Below, one piece after another: positions 6,559 through 12,423 of a DNA stretch of 12,585 nt; position 1 is the stretch's first letter; each line of letters starts with the position of its first letter. The DNA lies in the NCBI GenBank assembly GCA_900543845.1, contig UQTD01000058.1:1-12585 (forward strand), written 5' to 3'. Source of the DNA: an uncultured Collinsella sp. Its GTDB lineage: Bacteria; Actinomycetota; Coriobacteriia; Coriobacteriales; Coriobacteriaceae. Position numbers and translations under genes: made by a program. A model generated the notes under the pieces. The model searched no databases. It was not told the origin of the DNA and saw only the letters and a list, made by a program, of their open reading frames with translations.

Positions 6559-6596
6559 AAAAATAAAGGCGCCGGGAGGCGGAGGCTCCCGGCGCC
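6559..6596 (-). terminator. Intrinsic terminator of the beta-glucoside PTS operon
   Basis: On the minus strand GGCGCCGGGAG (6596-6586) pairs perfectly with CTCCCGGCGCC (6578-6568) around a 7-base loop and is followed by TTTATTTTT (6567-6559). It lies 58 bases after the IIA stop. Confidence 0.92.
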
Positions 6597-6654
6597 CGTC
6601 AAAGGGACTATGTTGTCTGTTGGACCGCACGGTCCGTCGCGGCGATAACGCCGA

Positions 6655-6987
6655 CTAGGCCTGAAGTGCCTGCAGCTGCTTGTGAACCTCGATGAGCTCC
6701 GTCGCCATGACGCGCATGGTCTCGGTGCCGGCCATCTGGTCCTCGGCATGCAGCAAAATCAACGGGGCCTCGCCGTTACGTTCGCCGTTGGCCTCCTTCT
6801 TCAGAAGCCCCATGTGAACATCGTGGCCACCGTTATAGGCCTCGTCGCCCTGCTTGATAAGCTCCTCGGCGGCGTCAAAATCGCCCTCCTTGGCCTTTTG
6901 CACGGCATTGATGTACATGCTCTTGGCGGTACCGACGTAGCTGATGATCTCAAAGCAGGTCATCTGCAGTTCGTTCATATCCTCCAT
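6655..6987 (-). CDS. celC: PTS lactose/cellobiose-family IIA component
   Basis: Cytosolic phosphocarrier that takes phosphate from HPr on a histidine and passes it to IIB. With the start at 6987 the protein has 110 residues, the normal size for this helical family. The active site is LLHAEDQMAGTETM (78-91): His80 is the phosphorylated residue and Asp83 matches the metal-binding aspartate of the trimeric IIA(Lac) family. The N-terminal MNELQMTCFEIISYVGTAKS is also typical. Three starts are possible: a GTG at 6996, the ATG at 6987 with AGGTG overlapping the IIB stop, and an ATG at 6978 with a very close GGAGG. I prefer 6987. It lies nine bases after IIB, clearly in the same operon, and is the last gene before the terminator. 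Confidence 0.92.
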   Translation of the reverse strand: MEDMNELQMTCFEIISYVGTAKSMYINAVQKAKEGDFDAAEELIKQGDEAYNGGHDVHMGLLKKEANGERNGEAPLILLHAEDQMAGTETMRVMATELIEVHKQLQALQA

Positions 6988-6996
6988 GCAGAGCAC

Positions 6997-7299
6997 CTAG
7001 CCCATCACGCTGACGCAGTGGTCGATGATGCCGGCAGCGTTCATGCGGCCGTAGTCGACCATGTTGATGACCTCGACCGGAAAACGACCGGCGGCCTCCT
7101 TCTCAAAATCGCCCTTGGTGTAGCCGATCTGCGGACCAAGCAGCAACATGTCGCACTCGTCCAGGTGATCGTGGGCCTCGTTCATGGGACGAGCCTCGAC
7201 CTCAATATCCAGACCACGGTTTGCAACCTCGGCCTGCATCTTCTGGACCAGCAGGCTCGTGGACATACCGGCATTGCAGCAGAGCATGATCTTCTTCAT
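6997..7299 (-). CDS. celA: PTS lactose/cellobiose-family IIB component
   Basis: Cytosolic phosphocarrier that accepts phosphate from IIA on a cysteine and donates it to the sugar at IIC. The 100-residue protein opens with MLCCNAGMSTSLLVQKM (5-21). By comparison with E. coli ChbB (FCSAGMSTSL) the active cysteine is Cys8, followed by the P-loop-like NAGMSTS. The segment MLLLGPQIGYT (51-61) and the closing VEVINMVDYGRMNAAG (75-90) are family marks. The ATG has AAGGAGG five bases upstream. A 162-base gap with two hairpins separates it from the upstream IIC gene, and IIA follows almost directly. Confidence 0.95.
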   Translation of the reverse strand: MKKIMLCCNAGMSTSLLVQKMQAEVANRGLDIEVEARPMNEAHDHLDECDMLLLGPQIGYTKGDFEKEAAGRFPVEVINMVDYGRMNAAGIIDHCVSVMG

Positions 7300-7315
7300 G
7301 GTTTCCTCCTTATAA

Positions 7316-7330
7316 CTGCGCGGCGCGCAG
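7316..7330 (-). other. Perfect hairpin just ahead of the IIB ribosome site
   Basis: CTGCGCG and CGCGCAG are perfect 7-base arms around one central base, ending six bases from the AAGGAGG of the IIB gene on the minus strand. The 1-base centre makes it either a tight RNA stem with some unpairing or a protein-binding palindrome. Confidence 0.5.
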
Positions 7331-7401
7331 ACGACAACTGGTTTTATTCCTTGCGGCTATTGTGCCCACCCCCCCTGCATCTTTACACAAGGGAGAGAGC
7401 T

Positions 7402-7432
7402 GCGGGCACCGGCGCCGCGTACCGGCGCCCGC
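7402..7432 (-). other. GC-rich intercistronic hairpin between IIC and IIB genes
   Basis: GCGGGCACCGG (7402-7412) and CCGGCGCCCGC (7422-7432) form an 11-bp stem with one mismatch (a G-U wobble on the minus strand) and a 9-base loop. The sequence after it on the minus strand, AGCTCTCTCCC, has no T-run. It may stabilise the upstream IIC message or cause partial attenuation. Confidence 0.6.
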
Positions 7433-7461
7433 AAAGGTGAAAGGGACGAACGTTAGGCGTT

Positions 7462-8805
7462 CTACTCGGCGAGAGCCTCCTGCTTGGCGATTGCCTTCTC
7501 GGAAATCTTCATAAAGGGCAGGTAGACGGCCATGCCAATGACAATCTCGATAGCCTGCCACACGCCAGCGCGCCAGTCAAAGCCCGTAGCGAGCAGGGCA
7601 TTGATGACGGGAGGCATGGTCCAGGGCACCTGGGCGATGCAGGGGCTGATGATGCCTGCGCAGGTAAGGCCATAGGTGATGCCGATGAACAGGTCGGGAA
7701 GGAGGACAAACGGGATCATGAGCGGCAGGTTGTACACGATGGGGTAACCGTAGATAACCGGCTCGTTGATGTTGAACAGACCAGGCAGGATAGCCATCTT
7801 GGAAACGGTCTCGGAAGCCTTGTTTTTGGAGAACAGGAGCGTGTCGAGCAGGAGCATGAGGGTGCAGCCCGAGCCGCCGATGAGGGCGAAGCTGTTAACG
7901 ATCTGCATGTTCATGTAGTGATCGGGCTGGATGGTGCCACCGGCGGCAAAGGTAGCCATGTTGTCGACGATGAGCATGGTCAGGATCGGCTCGACGGTAG
8001 CGCCAGAGATGGTGGACTGGTGAATACCGACGCAGAACAGCAGGTTAGCAAGGGTGTAGATGAGGATAACAGCCCACGGACCAGCGTTCATGATGCTCTT
8101 GAGCGGGTTGGAGATGCACGTGGAGATGATGGTGCACAGATCGGTGCCGGCGCACACGGCGAGCAGGGCTGCGGCAAGAGCGAAGACCGCGAGGTTAAGC
8201 AGCATCGGAATCATGACGTTGAAGGAGTTGGAGACCGCGGGAGGCACGCCCTCGCCCAGCTTAACCTTGAGCTTCTCGACGCCAGAAATCTTGATGAAGA
8301 GCGAGACGGAAAGCAGGGCGATGATAATAGCCGAGAACAGACCGTTGGTGCCGGTGTTGGCAGTCGAAAGGGCGCCCGTGACCTCGGCGGAGGTGATCTT
8401 GTCGGTGAGCAGTGGGCTCGTGGCGGCAAGCGTGGCGGTGATCTGCTGCGGCATCATGATGACGAAGGCAGAGATAGCGACGACCATGCAAGCAAGCGGA
8501 TTATCGAAGCGCTTGTTCTTAGCGAGGCTGTAGCCAATCAATCCGGCCAAGATAATGGCAGAGACGTTGAGGGTGCCCAGCGTAATCGCCGAACCCCACG
8601 TCTGAAGGTTGGCAAGGCCCGCCGCATCGAGCGGGAACAGAGGGAACACGACGTTGTTAATAAGAACCGCGATACCCGCAAGGATATAGAGCGGCGTGAT
8701 GGTCGCGAAGGCGTCACGCAGGGAACGCAGGTGAACCTGGTTTCCCACCTTCGCAGAGACCTCGGCAAACTTGTCGAGGAAGCTCTTTCCGTTGTCACTG
8801 GCCAT
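7462..8805 (-). CDS. celB: PTS lactose/cellobiose-family IIC permease
   Basis: Membrane permease that binds and translocates the disaccharide while it is phosphorylated by IIB. The 447-residue chain has about ten hydrophobic segments from residue 30 onward. The family marks are FCVGIHQSTISG (257-268), with His262, and the signature FNINEPVIYGYPIVYN (344-359), with Glu348. These correspond to the substrate-contacting His250 and Glu334 of the Bacillus cereus ChbC structure. The N-terminal 25 residues are cytosolic. The ATG has TAGGAG five bases upstream. It is the second gene of the operon, 119 bases after the phospho-glucosidase gene. The family takes up cellobiose, chitobiose, lactose and related beta-linked sugars; the exact sugar cannot be read from sequence. 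Confidence 0.95.
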   Translation of the reverse strand: MASDNGKSFLDKFAEVSAKVGNQVHLRSLRDAFATITPLYILAGIAVLINNVVFPLFPLDAAGLANLQTWGSAITLGTLNVSAIILAGLIGYSLAKNKRFDNPLACMVVAISAFVIMMPQQITATLAATSPLLTDKITSAEVTGALSTANTGTNGLFSAIIIALLSVSLFIKISGVEKLKVKLGEGVPPAVSNSFNVMIPMLLNLAVFALAAALLAVCAGTDLCTIISTCISNPLKSIMNAGPWAVILIYTLANLLFCVGIHQSTISGATVEPILTMLIVDNMATFAAGGTIQPDHYMNMQIVNSFALIGGSGCTLMLLLDTLLFSKNKASETVSKMAILPGLFNINEPVIYGYPIVYNLPLMIPFVLLPDLFIGITYGLTCAGIISPCIAQVPWTMPPVINALLATGFDWRAGVWQAIEIVIGMAVYLPFMKISEKAIAKQEALAE

Positions 8806-8886
8806 GATTGCTCCTAACTTTCAAATCCGGCCTTTCCTATGCGCACGGTGGTCTGTCGCCCTCTGCCACCAGATGTGCCATGTGTT

Positions 8887-8919
8887 GCGCGCGGCGGCGC
8901 GCGGTCTGGACGTTCGTCC
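8887..8919 (-). other. GC-rich hairpins between phospho-glucosidase and IIC genes
   Basis: GCGCGC (8887-8892) and GCGCGC (8897-8902) can pair around a 4-base loop, and GGACG (8908-8912) with CGTCC (8915-8919) form a second small palindrome. Both follow directly after the phospho-glucosidase stop. No T-run follows on the minus strand. Confidence 0.45.
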
Positions 8920-8924
8920 GGTCG

Positions 8925-10325
8925 CTAATCAACCACGTGGGTCGTGGCGACCTGTTTGAGCCAGGCCGCCGACTTCTTAAGACGGCGCTTATAGCCATCC
9001 ATCAGATCGACCTCGACAAAGCCATAGCGATTCTTAAAGGCATTGGCCCAAGACCAGTTATCGATGACGGCCCAATAATGGTATCCGCGGCACTTGGCGC
9101 CCTCGTCGATGGCCTTGGCCACCCACTCCAGGTGCTGACGTACAAAGTCGACGCGGTAGTCATCCTGGATGGTTCCTTCGGCGTCACGGTTCTTGTATTC
9201 GTCCATGATGCCGATGCCGTTCTCGGAAACGAACCACTCAAGATCGGGGTAGTTCTTAGCGCAGTCCATGCCAAAGTCGTAGAGGCCCTGCGGGTAGATC
9301 TCCCAGCCGCGGCTCTCGTTCATAACGGCGTCGGGCCATACGTACTCGTCGGCAAAGTGCGGCAGGCCGTACTGGTCGACCTTGCTCGCCGGCGCCTGAA
9401 CACGCGTGGGGTGGTAGTAGTTGCAGCCTAGCCAGTCGACAACACCCTGCTTGAGGATCTCTTGGTCGCCGGCGCGGAACGGGAGCTTAACGCCGCCCTC
9501 GGCCAGGCTGTCGAGCACGTCGGCAGGAAGCTCGCCCTTGGTGATGAGGTCGAGCCACCAGCGGTTGTTGATGCCGCTGGTCATGCGCACGGCCTCGAGG
9601 TCCGCCTCGCTGGGGTTCTCCTTGGTGTAGACCGGGGTAAAGCAGTTGATCATGCCGATCTTGGCATCGGCGCGAATAGCGCCCTCGTCATAGGCGCGAC
9701 GATAGTTGGCCACGGCCAGCGCGTGCGCCAGCGAGATGTGATACTGCACGGTGCGGGCGCGGTTGAAGTCGTGGAGCTGCGGGAACCACACGCCCTCCTG
9801 ATAGCGCTGCTCGGGCTCGACGATGGGCTCGTTAAAGGTGAACCAGTACTTAATCTCCTGGCCAAACTCGTGGAAGGCGACGTCGGCGTAATGTGCGTAA
9901 GCCTCGACAACCTCACGGCTCTCCCAGCCGCCACGGTTAAAGAGGTAGGTGGGCATGTCAAAGTGGTACAAGTTGACAAACGGCTCCAAGCCGGCTTCGC
10001 GAGAGGCGCGGAACAACTCGTGATACCACGCGGCACCTTCCTCGTTGAGGTTGCCGTCGGCATCGAGCAGACGGCTCCACTGGATGGAAGTGCGATAGGT
10101 ATCCAGACCCAAGTCCTTCAAAATGCGAAGGTCTTCCTGGTACTTGGCCATAAAGTCATTGCCGGCGTAAGAGCCAACGCGGTTGTAGAACGAACCCAGA
10201 TCCTGGATGGACCAGGTGTCCCACAGGTTCTCGAGCTTGCCGCCCTGGTTCCACTGACCCTCAGTCTGCGGGCCGGACATAGCAGCGCCAAAGAAGAAGT
10301 CGTTGGGCAGCTGATACTGTGCCAT
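8925..10325 (-). CDS. GH1 6-phospho-beta-glucosidase
   Basis: Cytosolic glycosidase that cleaves the 6-phosphorylated disaccharide delivered by the PTS, giving glucose 6-phosphate and a free sugar or aglycone. The ATG at 10325 is chosen because GAGGA lies five bases upstream; a TTG precedes it in frame. The 466-residue TIM barrel has the GH1 sites: NDFFFGAAMSGPQTEGQW at the N-terminus, YHFDMP (120-125), the acid/base Glu166 in TFNEP, and the nucleophile Glu368 in FVSENGIG. Near the C-terminus DNWSWANAFKNRYGF (422-436) has Ser425 where non-phospho GH1 enzymes have Glu, which marks the phospho-specific branch; Tyr434 also fits, but the usual lysine is displaced by one residue. It is the first gene of the PTS operon, divergent from the GntR gene. 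A 6-phospho-beta-galactosidase or beta-mannosidase preference is possible. Confidence 0.93.
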   Translation of the reverse strand: MAQYQLPNDFFFGAAMSGPQTEGQWNQGGKLENLWDTWSIQDLGSFYNRVGSYAGNDFMAKYQEDLRILKDLGLDTYRTSIQWSRLLDADGNLNEEGAAWYHELFRASREAGLEPFVNLYHFDMPTYLFNRGGWESREVVEAYAHYADVAFHEFGQEIKYWFTFNEPIVEPEQRYQEGVWFPQLHDFNRARTVQYHISLAHALAVANYRRAYDEGAIRADAKIGMINCFTPVYTKENPSEADLEAVRMTSGINNRWWLDLITKGELPADVLDSLAEGGVKLPFRAGDQEILKQGVVDWLGCNYYHPTRVQAPASKVDQYGLPHFADEYVWPDAVMNESRGWEIYPQGLYDFGMDCAKNYPDLEWFVSENGIGIMDEYKNRDAEGTIQDDYRVDFVRQHLEWVAKAIDEGAKCRGYHYWAVIDNWSWANAFKNRYGFVEVDLMDGYKRRLKKSAAWLKQVATTHVVD

Positions 10326-10361
10326 CAAAGTCCTCGCTTTCGTGTTCTAGAGCTTCCGGTT

Positions 10362-10447
10362 GGAGACGGGTTTGCTTTGGCAGGTTATCCGGCGCGGGCG
10401 CGCACCGGCCATACCGATATCCAACCCGCCAAAACAAAACCGTCCCC
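10362..10447 (-). repeat. Long imperfect fold-back in the beta-glucoside operon leader
   Basis: A 25-base left arm (10362-10386, containing GTTTGCTTTGGCAGGTT) is the inverted copy of a right arm (10423-10447, containing AACCCGCCAAAACAAAACCG), with 21 of 25 positions matching. Three of the four mismatches become G-U wobbles if the minus strand is transcribed, so 24 of 25 could pair in the operon message. The 36-base interior has its own CCGG/CCGG stem. The left arm shares its core with the repeat at 6484-6506. Together with the promoter and AT-rich region to 10629, this fills the 300-base gap between the divergent genes. Confidence 0.68.
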
Positions 10448-10492
10448 AAACGGTCGATCCTGTTGTGCGGAAGGATTCCGTTCGTTGCTTAA

Positions 10493-10520
10493 ACTATAGC
10501 GCTCTAATTTTAAAAGTAAA
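10493..10520 (-). promoter_or_regulatory. Candidate promoter of the beta-glucoside PTS operon
   Basis: On the minus strand TTTACT (10520-10515) and TATAGT (10498-10493) are separated by 16 bases, four and five matches to the sigma-70 consensus. Transcription would begin near 10486 and give a leader of about 160 bases that includes the fold-back at 10447-10362. Confidence 0.45.
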
Positions 10521-10599
10521 GCGTCTTTTTCTTTTTTCTTTCTCGAACTTCTTAGATAAAAGTAATATGGATGCCCTGTTGAGGGTTATACTTACTTTT
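10512..10599. promoter_or_regulatory. Three AAAAGTAA repeats across the divergent promoter region
   Basis: AAAAGTAA occurs at 10512-10519 and 10558-10565 and, inverted, as TTACTTTT at 10592-10599. The first covers the -35 box of the PTS operon promoter, the third overlaps the -10 and start region of gntR, and the second falls near the gntR -35 position. These are candidate operator half-sites for the adjacent GntR protein; the region is AT-rich, so chance recurrence is possible. Confidence 0.4.
10587..10592 (+). promoter_or_regulatory. Candidate -10 box for gntR
   Basis: TATACT, five of six matches to consensus, lies 37 bases before the gntR ATG in an AT-rich stretch. No clear -35 hexamer is present at the right distance. 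Confidence 0.38.
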
Positions 10600-10629
10600 T
10601 GTATTCATATATGTCGGAAAGGAGGTTCC

Positions 10630-11349
10630 ATGATTCCCAAATACGAGGCGATAGCTGCAGATATTCGTCGAAGTATCGAGGATGGCGCTCTTAAACCGGG
10701 CGACAAGCTTCCCACCGTCGTTGAGTTCTGTGAGCTCTATAGCGTTTCCAAAATCACCGTCAAACGAGCTATCGAGCAAATCACCGAGGAAGGTCTTATT
10801 ACCAGCCGGCGCGGATCGGGCACCTACGTTAAGGAAACGGCGGGACTTCCCGGCCAGGCGTTTTTCCAGGGCAAAAACGACCGTGCCCAGGGCTTTTCGT
10901 ATGAGCACCGCGGGGAAAAGGTGACCTCGGTGGTCTACGATTTCTCGATTGTTAATCCACCAGCGGACATCGCAGCCCAGCTGGGAATTGCCGAGGATGA
11001 CTTTGCCTATCACGTCGTGCGCGTGCGTCAGGCCGATGGGAAGCCCATCGTTATCGAGTACACCTACATGCCCCTCGAGCTGATTCCGGGGCTGAAAAAG
11101 AAGGACCTGTACGGATCGGTCTACCATTTCATCCGCGAGCAATGCGGGCTGAAAATTTCGAGCTTCCACCGTACCATTCGCGCCGTGGCAGCAACCGAGG
11201 AAGAAGCCGAGCGCCTGGACACCAAGCCTGGCTCTCCCCTGCTCGAGCTCACCCAGATTGGCTTTTTGGACAGCGGCGCCGCCTTTGAGTATTCGGTCTC
11301 GCGCAACGTTGGCGACCGCTTTGAGTTGCACAACGTAACGTTGGCATAG
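10630..11349 (+). CDS. GntR-family transcriptional regulator (HutC subfamily, UTRA domain)
   Basis: DNA-binding regulator whose effector is probably a phosphorylated sugar. The start is the ATG at 10630, with AAAGGAGG four bases upstream; the open frame extends further 5-prime but reads through the promoter region. The 239 residues split into an N-terminal winged helix (about 1-70), seen in KYEAIAADIRRSI, GDKLPTVVEF, SKITVKRAIEQITEEGLI and the wing RRGSGTYVKE, and a UTRA effector domain (about 88-235) with YTYMPLELIPGL and the late ELTQIGFL and FEYSVSRN segments. UTRA members commonly sense sugar phosphates or amino sugars. It is divergent from the beta-glucoside operon and followed by manA, so control of both operons and itself is likely. 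Whether it represses or activates is not evident. Confidence 0.95.
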   Translation: MIPKYEAIAADIRRSIEDGALKPGDKLPTVVEFCELYSVSKITVKRAIEQITEEGLITSRRGSGTYVKETAGLPGQAFFQGKNDRAQGFSYEHRGEKVTSVVYDFSIVNPPADIAAQLGIAEDDFAYHVVRVRQADGKPIVIEYTYMPLELIPGLKKKDLYGSVYHFIREQCGLKISSFHRTIRAVAATEEEAERLDTKPGSPLLELTQIGFLDSGAAFEYSVSRNVGDRFELHNVTLA

Positions 11350-11363
11350 GTTTTTGCAGTCAT

Positions 11364-11401
11364 GCGGGCGCTCGTTTTGAACAGTTTTACGCAGCGCCCG
11401 C
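11364..11401 (+). other. Intercistronic hairpin between gntR and manA
   Basis: GCGGGCGCT (11364-11372) and AGCGCCCGC (11393-11401) are perfect 9-base arms, extended by CGT/ACG with one bulged base, around a loop of about 13 bases. It ends just before the manA ribosome site and has no T-run, so it resembles a processing, stability or partial attenuation element rather than a terminator. Confidence 0.6.
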
Positions 11402-11422
11402 GCAACACAATGAGGTATGAAT

Positions 11423-12355
11423 ATGTCCGATTTGATTAAACTGACGCCGATCTTCCACGAGAAGATCTGGGGCGGTCGCCAGCTCGAAACCGTATTTGGC
11501 TACGACATTCCCGATGGCCCCATCGGTGAGTGCTGGGCCATCTCGGCCCACCCCAACGGCGACTGCCAGATTGCGGAGGGCCCGTATGCCGGCCACACGC
11601 TGTCGTGGCTGTGGGCCGAGCATCGCGAGCTCTTTGGCAACTGCGAGGGCAAGGAGTTCCCGCTGCTCATTAAGATTCTGGACGCCAAGGACGACCTTTC
11701 GATCCAGATTCATCCCAACGACGAGTACGCTGCCGAGCACGAGAACGGTAGCCTGGGCAAAACCGAGTGTTGGTATGTGCTGGACTGCGAGCCCGACGCC
11801 ACGATCATCGTCGGCCAGCGTGCCAAGGACCGCGCCGAGGCCGCACAAATGATCGAGGAAGGACGTTGGGACGACATGCTCAACGTGTTGCCGATTCACA
11901 AGGGCGACTTTTTCCAGATTGATTCCGGTACCGTGCACGCCATCAAGACCGGCACGCTCATTTTGGAGACGCAGCAGTCGAGCGACGTGACATATCGCCT
12001 GTACGACTACGACCGTCCCGGCACCGATGGCAAGCTGCGCCCGCTGCACATTGAGCAGAGCCTCGACTGCATCGACTTTGATGCTCAGGCTCCGACCGAC
12101 GGCACGGTGACCGCGCCCGAGGTGGACGGCGTGACCGAGCTCGAGTCCAACCCCTGCTACACCGTCGATCGCGTGCGCGTCAACGGCAGCAAGACCCTCG
12201 ACCAGCGCTGGCCCTTCATGTGCCTGTCGGTCATCGACGGCGAAGGCACCGTCTGCGGCGACCCCGTCCACAAGGGAAGCCACCTGCTGGCCCCCAGTAC
12301 CGTGGACCAGATCGAACTCGAAGGCAAGATGGAACTGATCATCTCGCACCTGTAG
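11423..12355 (+). CDS. manA: Mannose-6-phosphate isomerase, type I (cupin, zinc)
   Basis: Interconverts mannose 6-phosphate and fructose 6-phosphate in the cytosol. The ATG at 11423 is preferred because GAGG lies seven bases upstream; an in-frame ATG at 11417 is too close to it. The 310-residue length matches the short bacterial isomerases. Zinc ligands are visible as Gln95 and His97 in LSIQIHPND (92-100), Glu115 in GKTECWYVL (112-120), and His172 in IDSGTVHAIKTG (166-177). The catalytic Arg192 lies in TYRLYDYDR (190-198). The N-terminal FHEKIWGGRQL is also characteristic. It follows gntR by 73 bases on the same strand and is probably cotranscribed with it, which links mannose 6-phosphate use, or supply for mannosylation, to the sugar PTS locus. 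Confidence 0.95.
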   Translation: MSDLIKLTPIFHEKIWGGRQLETVFGYDIPDGPIGECWAISAHPNGDCQIAEGPYAGHTLSWLWAEHRELFGNCEGKEFPLLIKILDAKDDLSIQIHPNDEYAAEHENGSLGKTECWYVLDCEPDATIIVGQRAKDRAEAAQMIEEGRWDDMLNVLPIHKGDFFQIDSGTVHAIKTGTLILETQQSSDVTYRLYDYDRPGTDGKLRPLHIEQSLDCIDFDAQAPTDGTVTAPEVDGVTELESNPCYTVDRVRVNGSKTLDQRWPFMCLSVIDGEGTVCGDPVHKGSHLLAPSTVDQIELEGKMELIISHL

Positions 12356-12381
12356 ATCGCACCAACAACCCAAACGCAACA

Positions 12382-12415
12382 AGGGGCTCCCCCGTCCATC
12401 AACAGAGGAGCCCCT
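12382..12415. terminator. Probable terminator after manA
   Basis: AGGGGCTCC (12382-12390) pairs perfectly with GGAGCCCCT (12407-12415) around a 16-base loop. It is followed on the plus strand only by a mixed T-rich stretch (ACTCGTATCTATTTA), and on the minus strand by TTGTTGCGTTTG. Position 27 bases after the manA stop supports the call. Confidence 0.6.
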
Positions 12416-12423
12416 ACTCGTAT

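Noticed and set aside
5292..6566. Long plus-strand open frame of 424 residues opposite the glucokinase gene
   Set aside because: It is a shadow of the high-GC minus-strand gene, has no ribosome site or recognisable motif, and its composition (Gly, His, Arg, Ala rich) is typical of antisense frames.
7438..7462. AGGGACGAACGTT before the IIC stop as another repeat core
   Set aside because: It resembles the GGGGACGTT core but has no inverted flanking arms; only a small GAACG/CGTTC stem is present.
9462..10499. Plus-strand open frame of 345 residues opposite the phospho-glucosidase gene
   Set aside because: Antisense shadow that reads through the operon leader and promoter.
10501..10560. AT-rich, T-rich tract as a possible horizontal transfer scar or origin
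   Set aside because: The skew is confined to the divergent promoter region; both flanking genes have normal composition, so promoter function explains it.
10360..10629. N-terminal extension of the GntR protein to an ATG at 10360
   Set aside because: The extension translates the fold-back and AT-rich promoter region; the conserved domain begins at 10630 with a strong ribosome site.
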